Source: TC-15 sp034437275
Lineage (GTDB): Bacteria > Chloroflexota > Anaerolineae > Aggregatilineales > Aggregatilineaceae
DNA: 64,000 nt
Direction: 5' to 3'
Assembly: GCA_034437275.1 (NCBI GenBank)
Contig: DAOTUD010000044.1
Coordinates: 1 to 64,000 of the forward strand
Part shown: in pieces, positions 16,090 through 26,098 of the stretch
Layout of the letters: each line of letters starts with the position of its first letter
Position numbering within the stretch: the stretch's first letter is position 1
Notes under the pieces: model-generated
What the model was told of the DNA's origin: nothing
Seen by the model: the letters and a program-made list of their open reading frames with translations, nothing else
Database searches by the model: none
Translations under genes and position numbers: made by a program

Positions 16090-18378
16090 TTACTTATCCC
16101 CGCTATCGTCGTCCGGAGTGATCAACTGGATCGCCGTTTCTGGTGTGTGCAGCGCCAGCCCCAACTCGCGGACGGCTGTTTGCAGAATCTGGTCGATATC
16201 GGTCGTACTCACCAGTTTGTTGGAAATCTGATTCACCAACGCTTCGCGCTGGGCCACCTGGCGGCTTTGCTCGAACAGGCGGATGTTCTCGGCAGTGAGC
16301 GCCAGCCGGGCGGTCAGTTCGATGGCGGTCTGGCGTACGTCCTGGGTGTAGTGCTGCGCCGGGACCTGCCACTCGACCGCGCCCAGGGTTTGACCGCGCA
16401 GCCGGATCGGGACCGCGAAGGTGACGGTGTCGTCCGCCGTCTGAGCTGCGATCTGCCCGGTGCGCATGGCCTCGCGCTGTAAGGCGGTCCAATCCCCATC
16501 GTGTCGCGCTGGGCCAGCGGCAGCAGACAGACTGCCGGGCGCATGGCGTCGTTCGAACTCATCCCAGGCGGTGCGTGTCAGCGACTGGTTCAGGCGTTCG
16601 ATCTCCTGCAGCTGGGCGGTCGATTCGGCAAACAGGGCTGCGTTCTCGATGGCGATGGCCAACTGGTCGGCCATCCCCTGGAACAGCTCGACATCTTGCT
16701 CGCCGAACGCATCCGGTTCTTTACTTTGCAGGTCCAACGCGCCGATGATGCGCTGGCCCACCCGCAGCGGCAGCGCCATCTCGGCCCGTGTTTCCGGCAA
16801 GAACTCGTTGCGCCGGTGAACCGGGTTGCTGGAGGTATCCAGCGCCACGACCGCATGGCCGGAAGCGGTCACGCTGCCGATCACGCTCTGGCTGCCCACC
16901 TCCAGGTAGTGCTGGCGTTCGAGCAGTTGACGCCCGACAGCACCGGTCGATGCGCGCAACTGCGCCTGGTTGGACACCGGGTCGATCAGAAACACCTGCG
17001 CGTGGTAGATGCGTCCGAACTGGGCGCGGATCAGGTTGACGACCTCTTCGAGCAGCGCGTCCGATTCGCGGATGCTGGTGATCGCGCGCCCGACTTCCAG
17101 CGTCGTTTCCAGGTTGCGCGTACGGGCCTGCACGCGGCGCTCCAGATCGCTGATCGCGCTGACCAACTGGTTGGCCATCTGCGCAACAGCGTTATTGAGC
17201 TGCCCGATTTCGTCCTGGCGCTGCATCTCCGGCAGGTCGGTCTGCAACTGGCCCGCCGCGATGCGCTGGGCGGCGTCGGTGAGGCGCGACAGAGGCCGCG
17301 CGATCACGTGCCCGGCGACCAGCACGGTCGCGATCCCGATCACCAGGGCGCTGCCGGCCTGCACACTGATCTCGATTAACCCCTCTTCGGCAACCTGCTC
17401 GTTGATGGCGTCCAGTGACGTTTCGACCAGGAATGTCAGTTCCGGCCCATCGCGGAAGGACACCGCCGCATGATAGCCCATCACCTGGGTATCCAGCAGC
17501 GCGCTGCGATAGATCGAGACGCCGGTCTCGCCGCGTTGGGCGGCGCGGAACCCTTCGCCCCCACCTGCCTCGTCCATGAAGTCAAAATTTTCGGCGGGCG
17601 ACAGCAATTGTCCCGCGTTATTCAGCAGGAAGACATGTGTCGGCAAGTCGGCCTGCGGAAAGCTCTGCAGCACGGTGTACAGGTCGGGGATCGTGTCGTC
17701 TGCGGCAGTCAGCAGCAAATCATAGCTAAACACGACATAGCCAATCGTCACCTGAGACGAGCCGATACCGCCCAGGGGCCGTAAAGCGTAAGCCACATCC
17801 ACCGTCGGACGTCCATTGGCACTTTCATAGAACGCGGTTACCACACTCGTTCGCCGGCCAAATTCCCCTGCGATCAGCGCATCCGCCGGGGTTTGGGTGC
17901 GTTCCGGCGGGGGCGTGTATTGAATCTGTATGGTTTGACCGGCCTGGCGCGTAGCATCCAGCAGCATGGTGCCCCGCGAATCGTAAAAGCGCAGGCGCGA
18001 CATCGAGGCATGATTCCCCATGAAGCGAAACACACGCACCTCAATTTGGGCGTTCAACTGCTGGCGCTGGCTTTCGGATAGCGCCGTCGGAGCGCGGAAC
18101 AAATACTCACGCAGCTGGGTCTGGTCGGTGGAGACCCCGGTTACAATACGCTCGGTTTCGGTTTTCAAATCCTGGAGTGCGCGATCAACCTGTGCGATCT
18201 CAAACGGCCCCAGCGTCTCCAGGCGGGTCTGGTGTTGGTCCTGAGCCGTAGCCTGGCGGCGTTGGCTGGTGACCGGCACGGCCAGCAGCAGCACCGGCAG
18301 CAAAATCGCCAGCGCAAGAATGAGGGCCAGCTTGGAGCTAATCGGCCAGTTGGCAAAGTTCAAACGGCGTCGCCACAT
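16090..18378 (-). CDS. dCACHE/HAMP/GAF membrane sensor without output domain
   Basis: A 762-residue sensor. TM1 (about 17-37), a large extracellular dCACHE-like domain (about 40-325), TM2 (about 338-362), HAMP (about 362-415), a signalling helix, then a GAF domain (about 430-590) with the family motifs STGAVGRQLL, VGSQSVIG and LPETRAEMALPL. After it come a helix with LNQSLTRTAWDEF, a second smaller GAF-like domain (about 640-700) and a short conserved tail starting REALVNQISNKL. There is no histidine kinase, cyclase, phosphatase, EAL/GGDEF or DNA-binding domain. The next gene, the giant kinase, starts 6 nt downstream. It probably acts by protein contact, perhaps in hetero-oligomers with the kinase; this is inference. 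Confidence 0.82.
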   Translation of the reverse strand: MWRRRLNFANWPISSKLALILALAILLPVLLLAVPVTSQRRQATAQDQHQTRLETLGPFEIAQVDRALQDLKTETERIVTGVSTDQTQLREYLFRAPTALSESQRQQLNAQIEVRVFRFMGNHASMSRLRFYDSRGTMLLDATRQAGQTIQIQYTPPPERTQTPADALIAGEFGRRTSVVTAFYESANGRPTVDVAYALRPLGGIGSSQVTIGYVVFSYDLLLTAADDTIPDLYTVLQSFPQADLPTHVFLLNNAGQLLSPAENFDFMDEAGGGEGFRAAQRGETGVSIYRSALLDTQVMGYHAAVSFRDGPELTFLVETSLDAINEQVAEEGLIEISVQAGSALVIGIATVLVAGHVIARPLSRLTDAAQRIAAGQLQTDLPEMQRQDEIGQLNNAVAQMANQLVSAISDLERRVQARTRNLETTLEVGRAITSIRESDALLEEVVNLIRAQFGRIYHAQVFLIDPVSNQAQLRASTGAVGRQLLERQHYLEVGSQSVIGSVTASGHAVVALDTSSNPVHRRNEFLPETRAEMALPLRVGQRIIGALDLQSKEPDAFGEQDVELFQGMADQLAIAIENAALFAESTAQLQEIERLNQSLTRTAWDEFERRHAPGSLSAAAGPARHDGDWTALQREAMRTGQIAAQTADDTVTFAVPIRLRGQTLGAVEWQVPAQHYTQDVRQTAIELTARLALTAENIRLFEQSRQVAQREALVNQISNKLVSTTDIDQILQTAVRELGLALHTPETAIQLITPDDDSGDK

Positions 18379-18387
18379 AGTTTGCTC

Positions 18388-20073
18388 CTACGCCTCGCTT
18401 TCTGATGATTCGTCCTGGGGCAGCCCCAGGCGTACGTTGGTGTGCGTCGCCCCCAGCGCGTCCTGAAACTGGCTGGCAGCCAGGCTCAGCAGAGTTTGGA
18501 GGTCGCTGCTGGTTTGGAGTCGGGAGGTCACTTCGCTGATCAGTTGCTCGCGTTGGGCCGTGATCTGGGCCTCTTCGAACAGGCGCGCATTCTCTAATGA
18601 CAGCGCCAGGCGTTCGGCTACTGCCTGGGCCAACTCCAGCGCCGACTCCGGCCAGCCTGCGCTGCCATCGCGGCGGAATTCGAGCGCGCCAAGTGTCTGG
18701 CCGCGCAGCCGGACGGGCACACACAGCACCGTCTGCCCGTCGGCCTGCCCCAGGTAGGGATCGCCGGTGTGGAGGGTTTGCTCCAGCAAGGACGAATCGC
18801 CGGTAGCCGGGATAACCTCGCCGCCCTGCCACTTGAAGCCCGGCGCAGTCTCCGCGCGTTCTTCGAGATAGGTGTCCCAGGTTGCGCCGACAAGCTGCCG
18901 GTTGGCGCGCGCCAGTTCACGCTGGCCGGTTTCGATCTGCGCGACCAGGCGGTCGTGTTCCTGGTAGCTGTCGTTGAGTGCCTGGCCTTGCTCGACGCTG
19001 TACAGCGCGGTTGACAACTGGTGGCTGACGACGGTCAAGACGTGGCGCATGTGCGGGGAGAACGTGCCGGCGTTGGCGCTGTGCATATCCAGCACGCCGA
19101 AGGGGAACTTCTCGCCCACGTACAGCGGCAGCAGCAGCTCACACTGGGTGGCCGGTAAAAATTCACTGCGTTGTTCTTCGGGGGCGTTGCGTTCGATCAC
19201 CAGCAGGTCTTTGCGGCGCAGTGCATCGTTGATCGGGCTGTCGTCGTCTGGGGTGGCGAGGCTGTCCTCTTCCAGCAAGCGGCGGCCAATATAGCCGGTG
19301 CTGGCGCGCAGGGTGGGCTGCCCGGTCGCTGGTTCGGTCAGGAAGATCTGAATATGATACAGGTTGAGCAGATCGCGAAGCTGCTCGACAAACTGGTTCA
19401 ACGCTTCGCCCGGTGCGGGGCGCGTGCTCAAGGTCTTGCTCAGTTCTGCGCTGATGGACAGCAAATCGGCGAGGTCGCGCTGCTGGCGCAGCACGTCTTC
19501 CAGGCTCCGGACAAACACGGCCAGCATGGCGGTGTTGAGCAGCACAAACGTGCCGAACAGCAGCAAGGTCAGGCGAATGCGCTGCGTGTTGGACGTGCCC
19601 AACGGGGTTGGCTCCATGTCGGTGCTGATCTGGAACAACCCGCCGACCGTCACCGCCACCACCAGCAGCACCGCGATCCCGATCAACCCCGGACGCCGCA
19701 GCAGCGCCCCGGCTGCCGTGATCGGCAGCGTGAGCACCAGCACGAACGGCGTATCAATGCGGTAGTCGGGGAAGATCGCCAGCAGACTGGCGCTCAGGAT
19801 GTTGACCACGAACAGCATCCGGGCGCGCGGTAACTGGCCGCGCTGGATCAGGCGGTGGGTCAGGCCCGCGATCAGCAGCGTCAGCGGAATAAACATGGTC
19901 ACCGTGTCGACCCCACCCGCTTCTAAGGACCAGATGACCGACAGCGGCAGCGCCAGGGTGACCACGATCAACCACGCCAGGTTGACCCCCAGCAATCGCC
20001 GGGCTTGCTGCTGGCCGGCGGCGTCCTCATACGGATAATGCAAGCTGATGATGCGTGTGATAAATTCTCTCAT
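18388..20073 (-). CDS. Six-TM GAF sensor without output domain (third membrane sensor)
   Basis: A 561-residue protein. The N-terminal 190 residues hold about six hydrophobic helices, ending at RSLEDVLRQQRDL, and may be a membrane input domain similar in layout to MASE-type modules. Then follow a GAF domain (about 205-365; ASTGYIGRRLL, LPATQCELLLPL), a linker helix with NRQLVGATWDTYLEE, a second GAF-like domain (about 415-500) and the shared truncated tail beginning REQLISEVTSRLQ. No catalytic output domain is found. It starts one nucleotide after the preceding gene's stop and ends 9 nt before the dCACHE sensor, so translation is probably coupled. It is a paralogue of its neighbours on both sides. 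The ligand is unknown. Confidence 0.8.
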   Translation of the reverse strand: MREFITRIISLHYPYEDAAGQQQARRLLGVNLAWLIVVTLALPLSVIWSLEAGGVDTVTMFIPLTLLIAGLTHRLIQRGQLPRARMLFVVNILSASLLAIFPDYRIDTPFVLVLTLPITAAGALLRRPGLIGIAVLLVVAVTVGGLFQISTDMEPTPLGTSNTQRIRLTLLLFGTFVLLNTAMLAVFVRSLEDVLRQQRDLADLLSISAELSKTLSTRPAPGEALNQFVEQLRDLLNLYHIQIFLTEPATGQPTLRASTGYIGRRLLEEDSLATPDDDSPINDALRRKDLLVIERNAPEEQRSEFLPATQCELLLPLYVGEKFPFGVLDMHSANAGTFSPHMRHVLTVVSHQLSTALYSVEQGQALNDSYQEHDRLVAQIETGQRELARANRQLVGATWDTYLEERAETAPGFKWQGGEVIPATGDSSLLEQTLHTGDPYLGQADGQTVLCVPVRLRGQTLGALEFRRDGSAGWPESALELAQAVAERLALSLENARLFEEAQITAQREQLISEVTSRLQTSSDLQTLLSLAASQFQDALGATHTNVRLGLPQDESSESEA

Positions 20074-20074
20074 A

Positions 20075-21817
20075 TCATCCGTCCTGACTGGCTGCTCTCA
20101 TATTGGGGTTGGTTTGATCCGGGCCGGATTGCGCGGGCGGCGCGTGGCCGTTGCCCGCCGGTTCGTCCGCTTCGACCGGCACCAGCCGGACCACCCCCTC
20201 GCTGGCCCCCAGCACCTCGCCCAGGCTGTTGATCGCGGTCGTCAGTACATCTTCGATGCTGGTCAGGCCCTGCAACTGGGCGGTGACGCGGTTGATCTGC
20301 TGTTCGCGCTCGGCGGCCATGCGGGCCTGCTCGAACAGCCGCGCGTTCTCCAGGCTGAAGGCCATGCGCTCGGTCACGGCCTGCACAATGCTGCGCACCT
20401 CAGAGGGATTCTGGCCTTCGTCCAGGCAGACCTCAATCGCCCCGATGGGTTCGCCGCGAATGCTGATCGGGACGGCGAGAATCTGCGTGCCCTCGTCTTC
20501 TTTGATCACCAGCCGGTTGCGCTGCGTGGCCTGCTGCATGGTCGGGGTCCAATCCACCTGCCCGGTCTGCATATCCTGCTCGACCATGCGCACCCCGAAG
20601 TCATCTTGCAGCCGTTCCTGCATATACTCCTGCCACGACTGGCCGGTGAGTTCGCGGTTCAGGCGCTCGATCTCGCGCAGGTTCGTTTCGCTTTCCAGGA
20701 ACAGCCGGCGGTTCTGCAGCAAACTGCGCTGCTGACTTTCGAACAGGCGGGCGTTTTGGATGGCCTGGCTGATCTGGGTGGCTGTCACGCGCATGGCCTC
20801 GATGTCTTCGGAGCCAAATGCATCGGGCCGCAGGCTGTGAATATCCAGCGCGCCGGTGATCTCATCGCCGACCACCAGCGGCAGCGCTAGCTCGGTCTGC
20901 GTGTTGTCCAGCCTTTCCAGGTGGCGATAGGCGGTGTTGGCGATCCGGGGTAGATAGCACATCTCGCCGGTGCTCAACACCTCGCCCACCGCGGTACGCG
21001 GGCCGACCGGAACCCGGTAGCCCTGCGCCAGCAGCGCCGCGCCCGTCTCGCCCGTGCTGGCGACCAGATTGCCATAGCCCCCTGCCTCGTCGACCAGGAA
21101 AAGCTGCACATGGTAGAACGCGAAGCGATCCCGGATCAGGTCCACCGTGTGGGTGACCAGTTCGTCCAGGTTCAAGATGCGGGCAATGCTGCGGCCTACT
21201 TCGGCGGTGGCGCGGGTCTGGTTTGCGAGCCGATTGGCCCGCACCAACATCGCGGTCGAGCGCACGACGAAGAACCACAGAATGATCGCCACAAAGCTCA
21301 AATTGACGAAAGAATAAAAGACTATGGACGGCATGTCGTCCAGTTGGTCGGTCCCCAGCAACCCCTCCGACCGGACGACCAGCATAACCAGCAGCGTGAT
21401 CACGCTGTAGCCATACGCCAGCAGCACGCCGCGCCCGCCAAACGTCAGGGCGGCATACACAAGAAGCATGGCGAAGACAACCCCGGTGGTCATGGTGGCA
21501 GATATCAAGACATCCGAAATAGCATAGCCCGCGATCAGCCCACCGAGGAGCAGGGTGGCCAGGGTCAACATGCCACGTTGGATCAGCCAGGTGACCAGCA
21601 CCGCGATCACCGTCGCCAGGGACAACACAACGATTGCGTACGTGTGAATATTGGCGCGCTCTTGCGGGATCACATTCGACAGCGTCAGGAGCAGAAAGAC
21701 GGACAACAGCAACGCCGAGCCGCTGCTCAACGGCAGCAGCACCCGTGCGCGCATCGTTGCTTGCTGGGAGCGATAGTCGTGTTGTACTACGAACAAATAG
21801 CGTAACAGCGTACTCAT
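20075..21817 (-). CDS. Six-TM GAF sensor without output domain (second membrane sensor)
   Basis: A 580-residue protein. I start it at ATG 21817 (MSTLLRYLF) because AGGAG lies upstream and it follows the previous stop by one nucleotide; an upstream in-frame extension would overlap the neighbouring gene by 120 bp. About six TM helices occupy residues 25-210, then a signalling helix with a GRSIARILNLDEL segment, a GAF domain (about 230-390; ASTGETGAALLA, DNTQTELALPL), the linker LNRELTGQSWQEYM, a second GAF-like domain (about 450-530) and the conserved tail starting REQQINRVTAQLQ, ending within about 70 residues. No kinase, receiver or other output domain is present. The context is the same pooled-sensor operon. 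Confidence 0.82.
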   Translation of the reverse strand: MSTLLRYLFVVQHDYRSQQATMRARVLLPLSSGSALLLSVFLLLTLSNVIPQERANIHTYAIVVLSLATVIAVLVTWLIQRGMLTLATLLLGGLIAGYAISDVLISATMTTGVVFAMLLVYAALTFGGRGVLLAYGYSVITLLVMLVVRSEGLLGTDQLDDMPSIVFYSFVNLSFVAIILWFFVVRSTAMLVRANRLANQTRATAEVGRSIARILNLDELVTHTVDLIRDRFAFYHVQLFLVDEAGGYGNLVASTGETGAALLAQGYRVPVGPRTAVGEVLSTGEMCYLPRIANTAYRHLERLDNTQTELALPLVVGDEITGALDIHSLRPDAFGSEDIEAMRVTATQISQAIQNARLFESQQRSLLQNRRLFLESETNLREIERLNRELTGQSWQEYMQERLQDDFGVRMVEQDMQTGQVDWTPTMQQATQRNRLVIKEDEGTQILAVPISIRGEPIGAIEVCLDEGQNPSEVRSIVQAVTERMAFSLENARLFEQARMAAEREQQINRVTAQLQGLTSIEDVLTTAINSLGEVLGASEGVVRLVPVEADEPAGNGHAPPAQSGPDQTNPNMRAASQDG

Positions 21818-21818
21818 G

Positions 21819-23510
21819 TTATGATGTCTCCTGCCCCTTGTCGTCGTCCTTCGTCGTCCCCAGGCGAATCGTGACCTGCCGAGCCGACAACGACTCCTGT
21901 AAATGGTGCGCTGCGCGTTGGATGATGGCGTCGACGCCACTCGCCCCTTGCAAATCGGCCCCGATGTCGTTGATCAATGCCTCGCGCTGGGCGACCCGCT
22001 GCGTTTCGTCGAACAGGCGGCGGTTTTCCAACGCCAGCCCCAAACGCTGCCCGACAGCATTGATCAATTCCAAAGCACCGCCCGGTAGCTCGCCCTCGGC
22101 CTCTAGCTCAAACTCCATCGCCCCGACGATCTCATTGCGCACGATGATCGGCAGCGCCACCAGCCGCCGCCCGTCGTGCGTGGTGCTCACCACCTGGCGC
22201 TGGACCGCCGCTTTGTTCAGGGTGTCCGTCCATTCCGCGTCGGGAGTCACCTCGTCCGATTCCAGATCGAGCGTGAGGGCGGTTGAGGCCGACTGCAAGC
22301 GCAGGTACTCGGTCCAGGCGCGCCCGGTCAACTGGTAGTTCAGGCGCTCGATCTCGCGCAGGTTGGCCTGTGTCTGTTGGTAAAGCGCCTGGTTTTCGCG
22401 CAGGTTTTGCTGCGACATTTCGTACAGGCGCAGCCCGTCAAAGGCGAGCGCGATCTGTTGGGCAATCGCCTTAAACACCGTGATATCGTCGTCCGTGAAG
22501 GGGGTGATCTGGCGGCTGTGAATATCCAGCGCGCCGATGATGTCCTCGCGCACCTTCAGCGGGATCGCCAGTTCGGTGTGTGTATCGGGCAGCAGCGCCA
22601 GCGGCTTGTGGATGTCGTCACGGGTAATGTTGGGCACCAGCACCATCGCGCCGCTTAATGTCGCGCGACCGACCACGCTCAAGCCCCCCACGTCGACGCT
22701 GTACTCCTGGGCCAGCAACTGCTCGCCAACCGTGCCCGTGCTGGCGTGCAGAACCGCGACCTCAGTCTCTGGCCGGATCAGGAAAATCTGGACGTGGTAG
22801 ATCGTATCGAACTGTGACCGGACGATCTCGGTGAGCTGTTTGAGCGTTTCGTCCAGGTCCGTACGGGAGAAAGTCGCCTGGGCCGCCGTATTGACGACCG
22901 CGATCAGGTGGCGCGCTGAATCTTCGCTGCGCGCGGAATCGTGCTCCCGCTGGCCGGCGCGCGGCACGACCGAGGCAATCCCGGCCAGCGCCAGCGTCCC
23001 CATCGCCAGCACGCCATAGGTCGCTGCCCGTTCGGTCTGGGCGGCGGCGGTCAGGCTGGCGTAGTCCTGGAAGCTGCTGATGGTGATCACGGCCAGCGCA
23101 AAAGCGGTGCACACGCCGCTTTGCCACCACGCGAGCATCAGCGCGCCCAACGCAATGCCCAGCCACAGCGCCGACCACCCGCGCAGTGCCCCCCACCCAT
23201 CGACGAGCAGGTAGGCGGTGCCTTCGACCAGCAGCGCCGCCGCCATGATCAGCGCCGCGCGCCGCAGGCTGCCACGCCGGATCAGCCAGTACGCGCCCTC
23301 GGCCAGCACCAGCAGCAGCAAGCTCACCGCCGTTACCGTCGCCGTGCCGAGGTTGAGCTGCCCGGCAGTCTGCTCGGTGACCTCCGGCAGCAGATACACC
23401 AGCCGGGAGAGGCCGTACAACACGAGTAACGCATACAGGCCGTGCGCCCGCCAGCGTTGCGAGGCCGGCGGCGCAAAGACCGTCTGCAGGATGCGACGTA
23501 CAGCGTTCAT
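21819..23510 (-). CDS. Six-TM GAF sensor without output domain (first membrane sensor)
   Basis: A 563-residue protein. About six TM helices fill residues 20-190 (for example ALLVLYGLSRLVYLLP near the start). A GAF domain follows (about 205-370) with ASTGTVGEQLLA, VGGLSVVGRATL and LPDTHTELAIPL. Next come the linker LNYQLTGRAWTEYLR, a second GAF-like domain (about 430-510) and the shared short tail beginning REALINDIGADLQ. Its ATG overlaps the preceding stop by 4 nt (23507-23510), a translational-coupling arrangement. It has no catalytic output. Linker and tail are nearly colinear with those of the next three genes, pointing to tandem duplication with exchange of the N-terminal part. Confidence 0.82.
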   Translation of the reverse strand: MNAVRRILQTVFAPPASQRWRAHGLYALLVLYGLSRLVYLLPEVTEQTAGQLNLGTATVTAVSLLLLVLAEGAYWLIRRGSLRRAALIMAAALLVEGTAYLLVDGWGALRGWSALWLGIALGALMLAWWQSGVCTAFALAVITISSFQDYASLTAAAQTERAATYGVLAMGTLALAGIASVVPRAGQREHDSARSEDSARHLIAVVNTAAQATFSRTDLDETLKQLTEIVRSQFDTIYHVQIFLIRPETEVAVLHASTGTVGEQLLAQEYSVDVGGLSVVGRATLSGAMVLVPNITRDDIHKPLALLPDTHTELAIPLKVREDIIGALDIHSRQITPFTDDDITVFKAIAQQIALAFDGLRLYEMSQQNLRENQALYQQTQANLREIERLNYQLTGRAWTEYLRLQSASTALTLDLESDEVTPDAEWTDTLNKAAVQRQVVSTTHDGRRLVALPIIVRNEIVGAMEFELEAEGELPGGALELINAVGQRLGLALENRRLFDETQRVAQREALINDIGADLQGASGVDAIIQRAAHHLQESLSARQVTIRLGTTKDDDKGQETS

Positions 23511-26098
23511 TTTCCACCCCCATTCGGGCTGCTGGGCGTGCGCAGCCGGACCCGGACCCGGCGCGCGCCCAGGGCTTGCCCCAGTTCGCGCATCGTTTGC
23601 TGTAACAGATCGCGCAGGTCCGCCGGCTGTTGCAACTGGGACGTAATATCGCCCAGCGCCTCCTCATACGAGACCCGCTGCTGCGTCGTCTGGAAGAGGC
23701 GCGCATTTTCCAGCGCAATCGCGATCTGGTTCCCGATCTGTTGGATCAACGTGATGTCGGTCGGTGTGTAAATGCGGCTGCGCCGGTGGCTGATGTTGAG
23801 CGCCCCCAGTGGGTGTCCGCCCATGACCAGCGGGACCGTGAGCGCCGAATTCAACCCCTGCGCGGCCAGCCGTTGGTGATCGGTGTAGTCCGAGCTTTTC
23901 AGGTCTGGCACCAGCAGCGGAGCTTGCGTTTTGATCACTTCCTCGATGCTGGAGCCGGCAGCCGCAAAGCTGTCTTCTTGCATTTCTGTGCGATTGGTCA
24001 GGGAGATGATTTGCATGTGTGGCTGCACACCGCTGTAGAGCGACAGGCTCACCTGATCGGCGGGCAGCAAATTCGGGATCACGTCCATCACGCGGCGCAG
24101 AATCTCGTCGCGATCAAACGTGCTGGACACCAGCCGGCCAAAGGCGGCGATCTGTTCGAGTTGGTTGGCGCGGCGCTGGATGTCGGTGAACAGTTGGGCG
24201 TTGTACAGCCCGAGCGCGATCTGGCTGGCGGCGGTCTGGGCGGCCTGGATGTGCGCCGAGGGGAAGGTGTGCGCCGCGTCCTGGCTGGCCGCGACCAGCA
24301 TCCCGATCAGGTCGCCGTGTACCAGCAGCGGCACCAGGAGCAGGCTGTGCAGCCCCGACTTTGTGAAGTGGCCCCGGTTCGGCCCCAGCCTGTCATCAGG
24401 TGGGCCCGGTTGGTCATCGTCGACCAGCTGGGCCGCCAGCGGCGCGTGGTAATCTTGCAAGTGCTTGTATCCGCCGAAGTCCTCCAGCGTCAGCAGCGTT
24501 TGCATCCCTAACCGCGCCGGGTGCTCGGCCACGATGTTTCCGCTGGCCGGGACCTGATCGAAGCGCACCACCGCCGCGTAATCGGTCGCCAGCGCAGCGG
24601 CGAGTGTCTGGCACACGCTGTGCAGGGTGTCCGGTCCGGTCAGGTGGGCGCTAAGCTGGCGCGCGATGTCGTACAGCGCCTCCAGCACGCGCGCCTGCCG
24701 CTTGACCTGGGCCTGCTGCGCCTGCTGGCTCTGCTGCCACGTCCAGCGCTCCAGCTGCGCCCCGACCTGGTAGCTGAGTTGGTGCAGCCGCCGGATTTCA
24801 GCCGCGGTGTAGAGATGGGGCGTGGTGTAGGCCGCCGTCAGGGTGTGGGTGGGCGGTTTGCCGGGGATCACAACCGGGAACATCGCCATCGCCCCGAAGC
24901 CACGCTGCTGCATGTAGGCGGTCGGTCCGGCCTGGGGGTGGTTGGCCAGCAGCGGCGTACCATCGGCCAACGCCGTGCGCAGATCATCCCCGGCCTCGAC
25001 GCGCGCGCCGGAAGCGTCACCGGGCGTGGCGGCGACGGCGGTTAGCGCCGCGATGTGGTCTTCGGCGTCGCGCTGGATCGCGTCCAGTGACAGGCTGTCT
25101 GGTGGTGGATCGAGTTGGTCGTAAAGCGCCTGGACCAGCGCCGCCGGTTCGTCCGCGTCGTGTACGGCGTCGTCGAGCAGCCACACGATCGCGCTGGCGT
25201 CCAGGGCCATGTGATGCCCCGCCAGCACAGTAAGCTGCTCAGCCAGGGTGCTCAGGCCGTGCAGATCGCCCGTAAACAGGGCCGGGCCGGACACCGCCAG
25301 CACCCCGGCAAGCTGGCCTTCGTGCCGCAGCGGAACCAACGTCAGCCCGGCGGCGTCCTGGAACGCGCCTTCCGCCAGCAGCGACGAATCCGCCGGAACG
25401 GGAATGAAGACCGGGTCGTCATTGTGCAGCGTGGGCCGGGCGGGCAGCAGCGGATCATCCTCTGCCGCCAGCCAGCCCTCAGCGCGCTGCGACCACACCT
25501 GTACCACGGCATCATCATCCCGGAGGTACCACGTCAGGTCGTACAGCGCGTGATCACCGTCGAAAAACGCGGCAGCGACGGTCGCCAGGGCCGGCAGTGA
25601 CTCGGCCTGCGCTAAACGGCGGCCCAGCATCAACGCACGCTGCCGCGGCACATACTCCAACGCCAGGCTCAATATAGCGGCCAGCGCAGACAGCATCTTT
25701 TCGTCCAGCGCGCGAGCAGCCTCGGCGGGCAGGTGTACCGCCAGCACGCCCTGCGCCGCCTCTGTGCCGAGGATCGGCACCGCCCATTGTAGCGGGGCGG
25801 CATCTGGTGCTGGCGTGACGTTGGCCTGGTTGGCGAAGGCTTCGGCAGCGGGTGAATCCGGCGGGGGGCTGGTGGGCGCATCGTCCGGGACACCGATCCC
25901 GGCGGCGCGGCGACAGGTGCCGTCCTGCGCGCACAGGTACACCTCGGCGCGCGTAATGTCGGGCCATTCGCTGTGCAGCGCCTGGAGGACCTGGGTCGCG
26001 GTGGACGACAGGTGATCGGGAGGAGCCGCTGCTAACCGGTTCGCCAGATGGTGTAAAACGTTGGGGGTTTCGTGAGCAGGCATAAGGTCATTTACCAT
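23507..26098 (-). CDS. Soluble multi-GAF protein without output domain
   Basis: An 863-residue protein with no membrane helix. About four GAF-like units can be traced: about 20-150, 160-300, a long central stretch with a clear GAF at about 480-650 (LLVPLLVHGDLIGMLVAASQD), and the last at about 660-810 (LTVPLVMGGHPLGALNISH). It ends with the same truncated tail as the membrane sensors (YEEALGDITSQLQ, then LGARRVRVRL). The start is uncertain: ATG 26098 overlaps the upstream receiver gene by 11 nt, and ATG 26083 would begin just after that stop codon. Neither has a clear ribosome site, which fits coupled translation. No catalytic motif is present. Confidence 0.8.
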   Translation of the reverse strand: MVNDLMPAHETPNVLHHLANRLAAAPPDHLSSTATQVLQALHSEWPDITRAEVYLCAQDGTCRRAAGIGVPDDAPTSPPPDSPAAEAFANQANVTPAPDAAPLQWAVPILGTEAAQGVLAVHLPAEAARALDEKMLSALAAILSLALEYVPRQRALMLGRRLAQAESLPALATVAAAFFDGDHALYDLTWYLRDDDAVVQVWSQRAEGWLAAEDDPLLPARPTLHNDDPVFIPVPADSSLLAEGAFQDAAGLTLVPLRHEGQLAGVLAVSGPALFTGDLHGLSTLAEQLTVLAGHHMALDASAIVWLLDDAVHDADEPAALVQALYDQLDPPPDSLSLDAIQRDAEDHIAALTAVAATPGDASGARVEAGDDLRTALADGTPLLANHPQAGPTAYMQQRGFGAMAMFPVVIPGKPPTHTLTAAYTTPHLYTAAEIRRLHQLSYQVGAQLERWTWQQSQQAQQAQVKRQARVLEALYDIARQLSAHLTGPDTLHSVCQTLAAALATDYAAVVRFDQVPASGNIVAEHPARLGMQTLLTLEDFGGYKHLQDYHAPLAAQLVDDDQPGPPDDRLGPNRGHFTKSGLHSLLLVPLLVHGDLIGMLVAASQDAAHTFPSAHIQAAQTAASQIALGLYNAQLFTDIQRRANQLEQIAAFGRLVSSTFDRDEILRRVMDVIPNLLPADQVSLSLYSGVQPHMQIISLTNRTEMQEDSFAAAGSSIEEVIKTQAPLLVPDLKSSDYTDHQRLAAQGLNSALTVPLVMGGHPLGALNISHRRSRIYTPTDITLIQQIGNQIAIALENARLFQTTQQRVSYEEALGDITSQLQQPADLRDLLQQTMRELGQALGARRVRVRLRTPSSPNGGGK

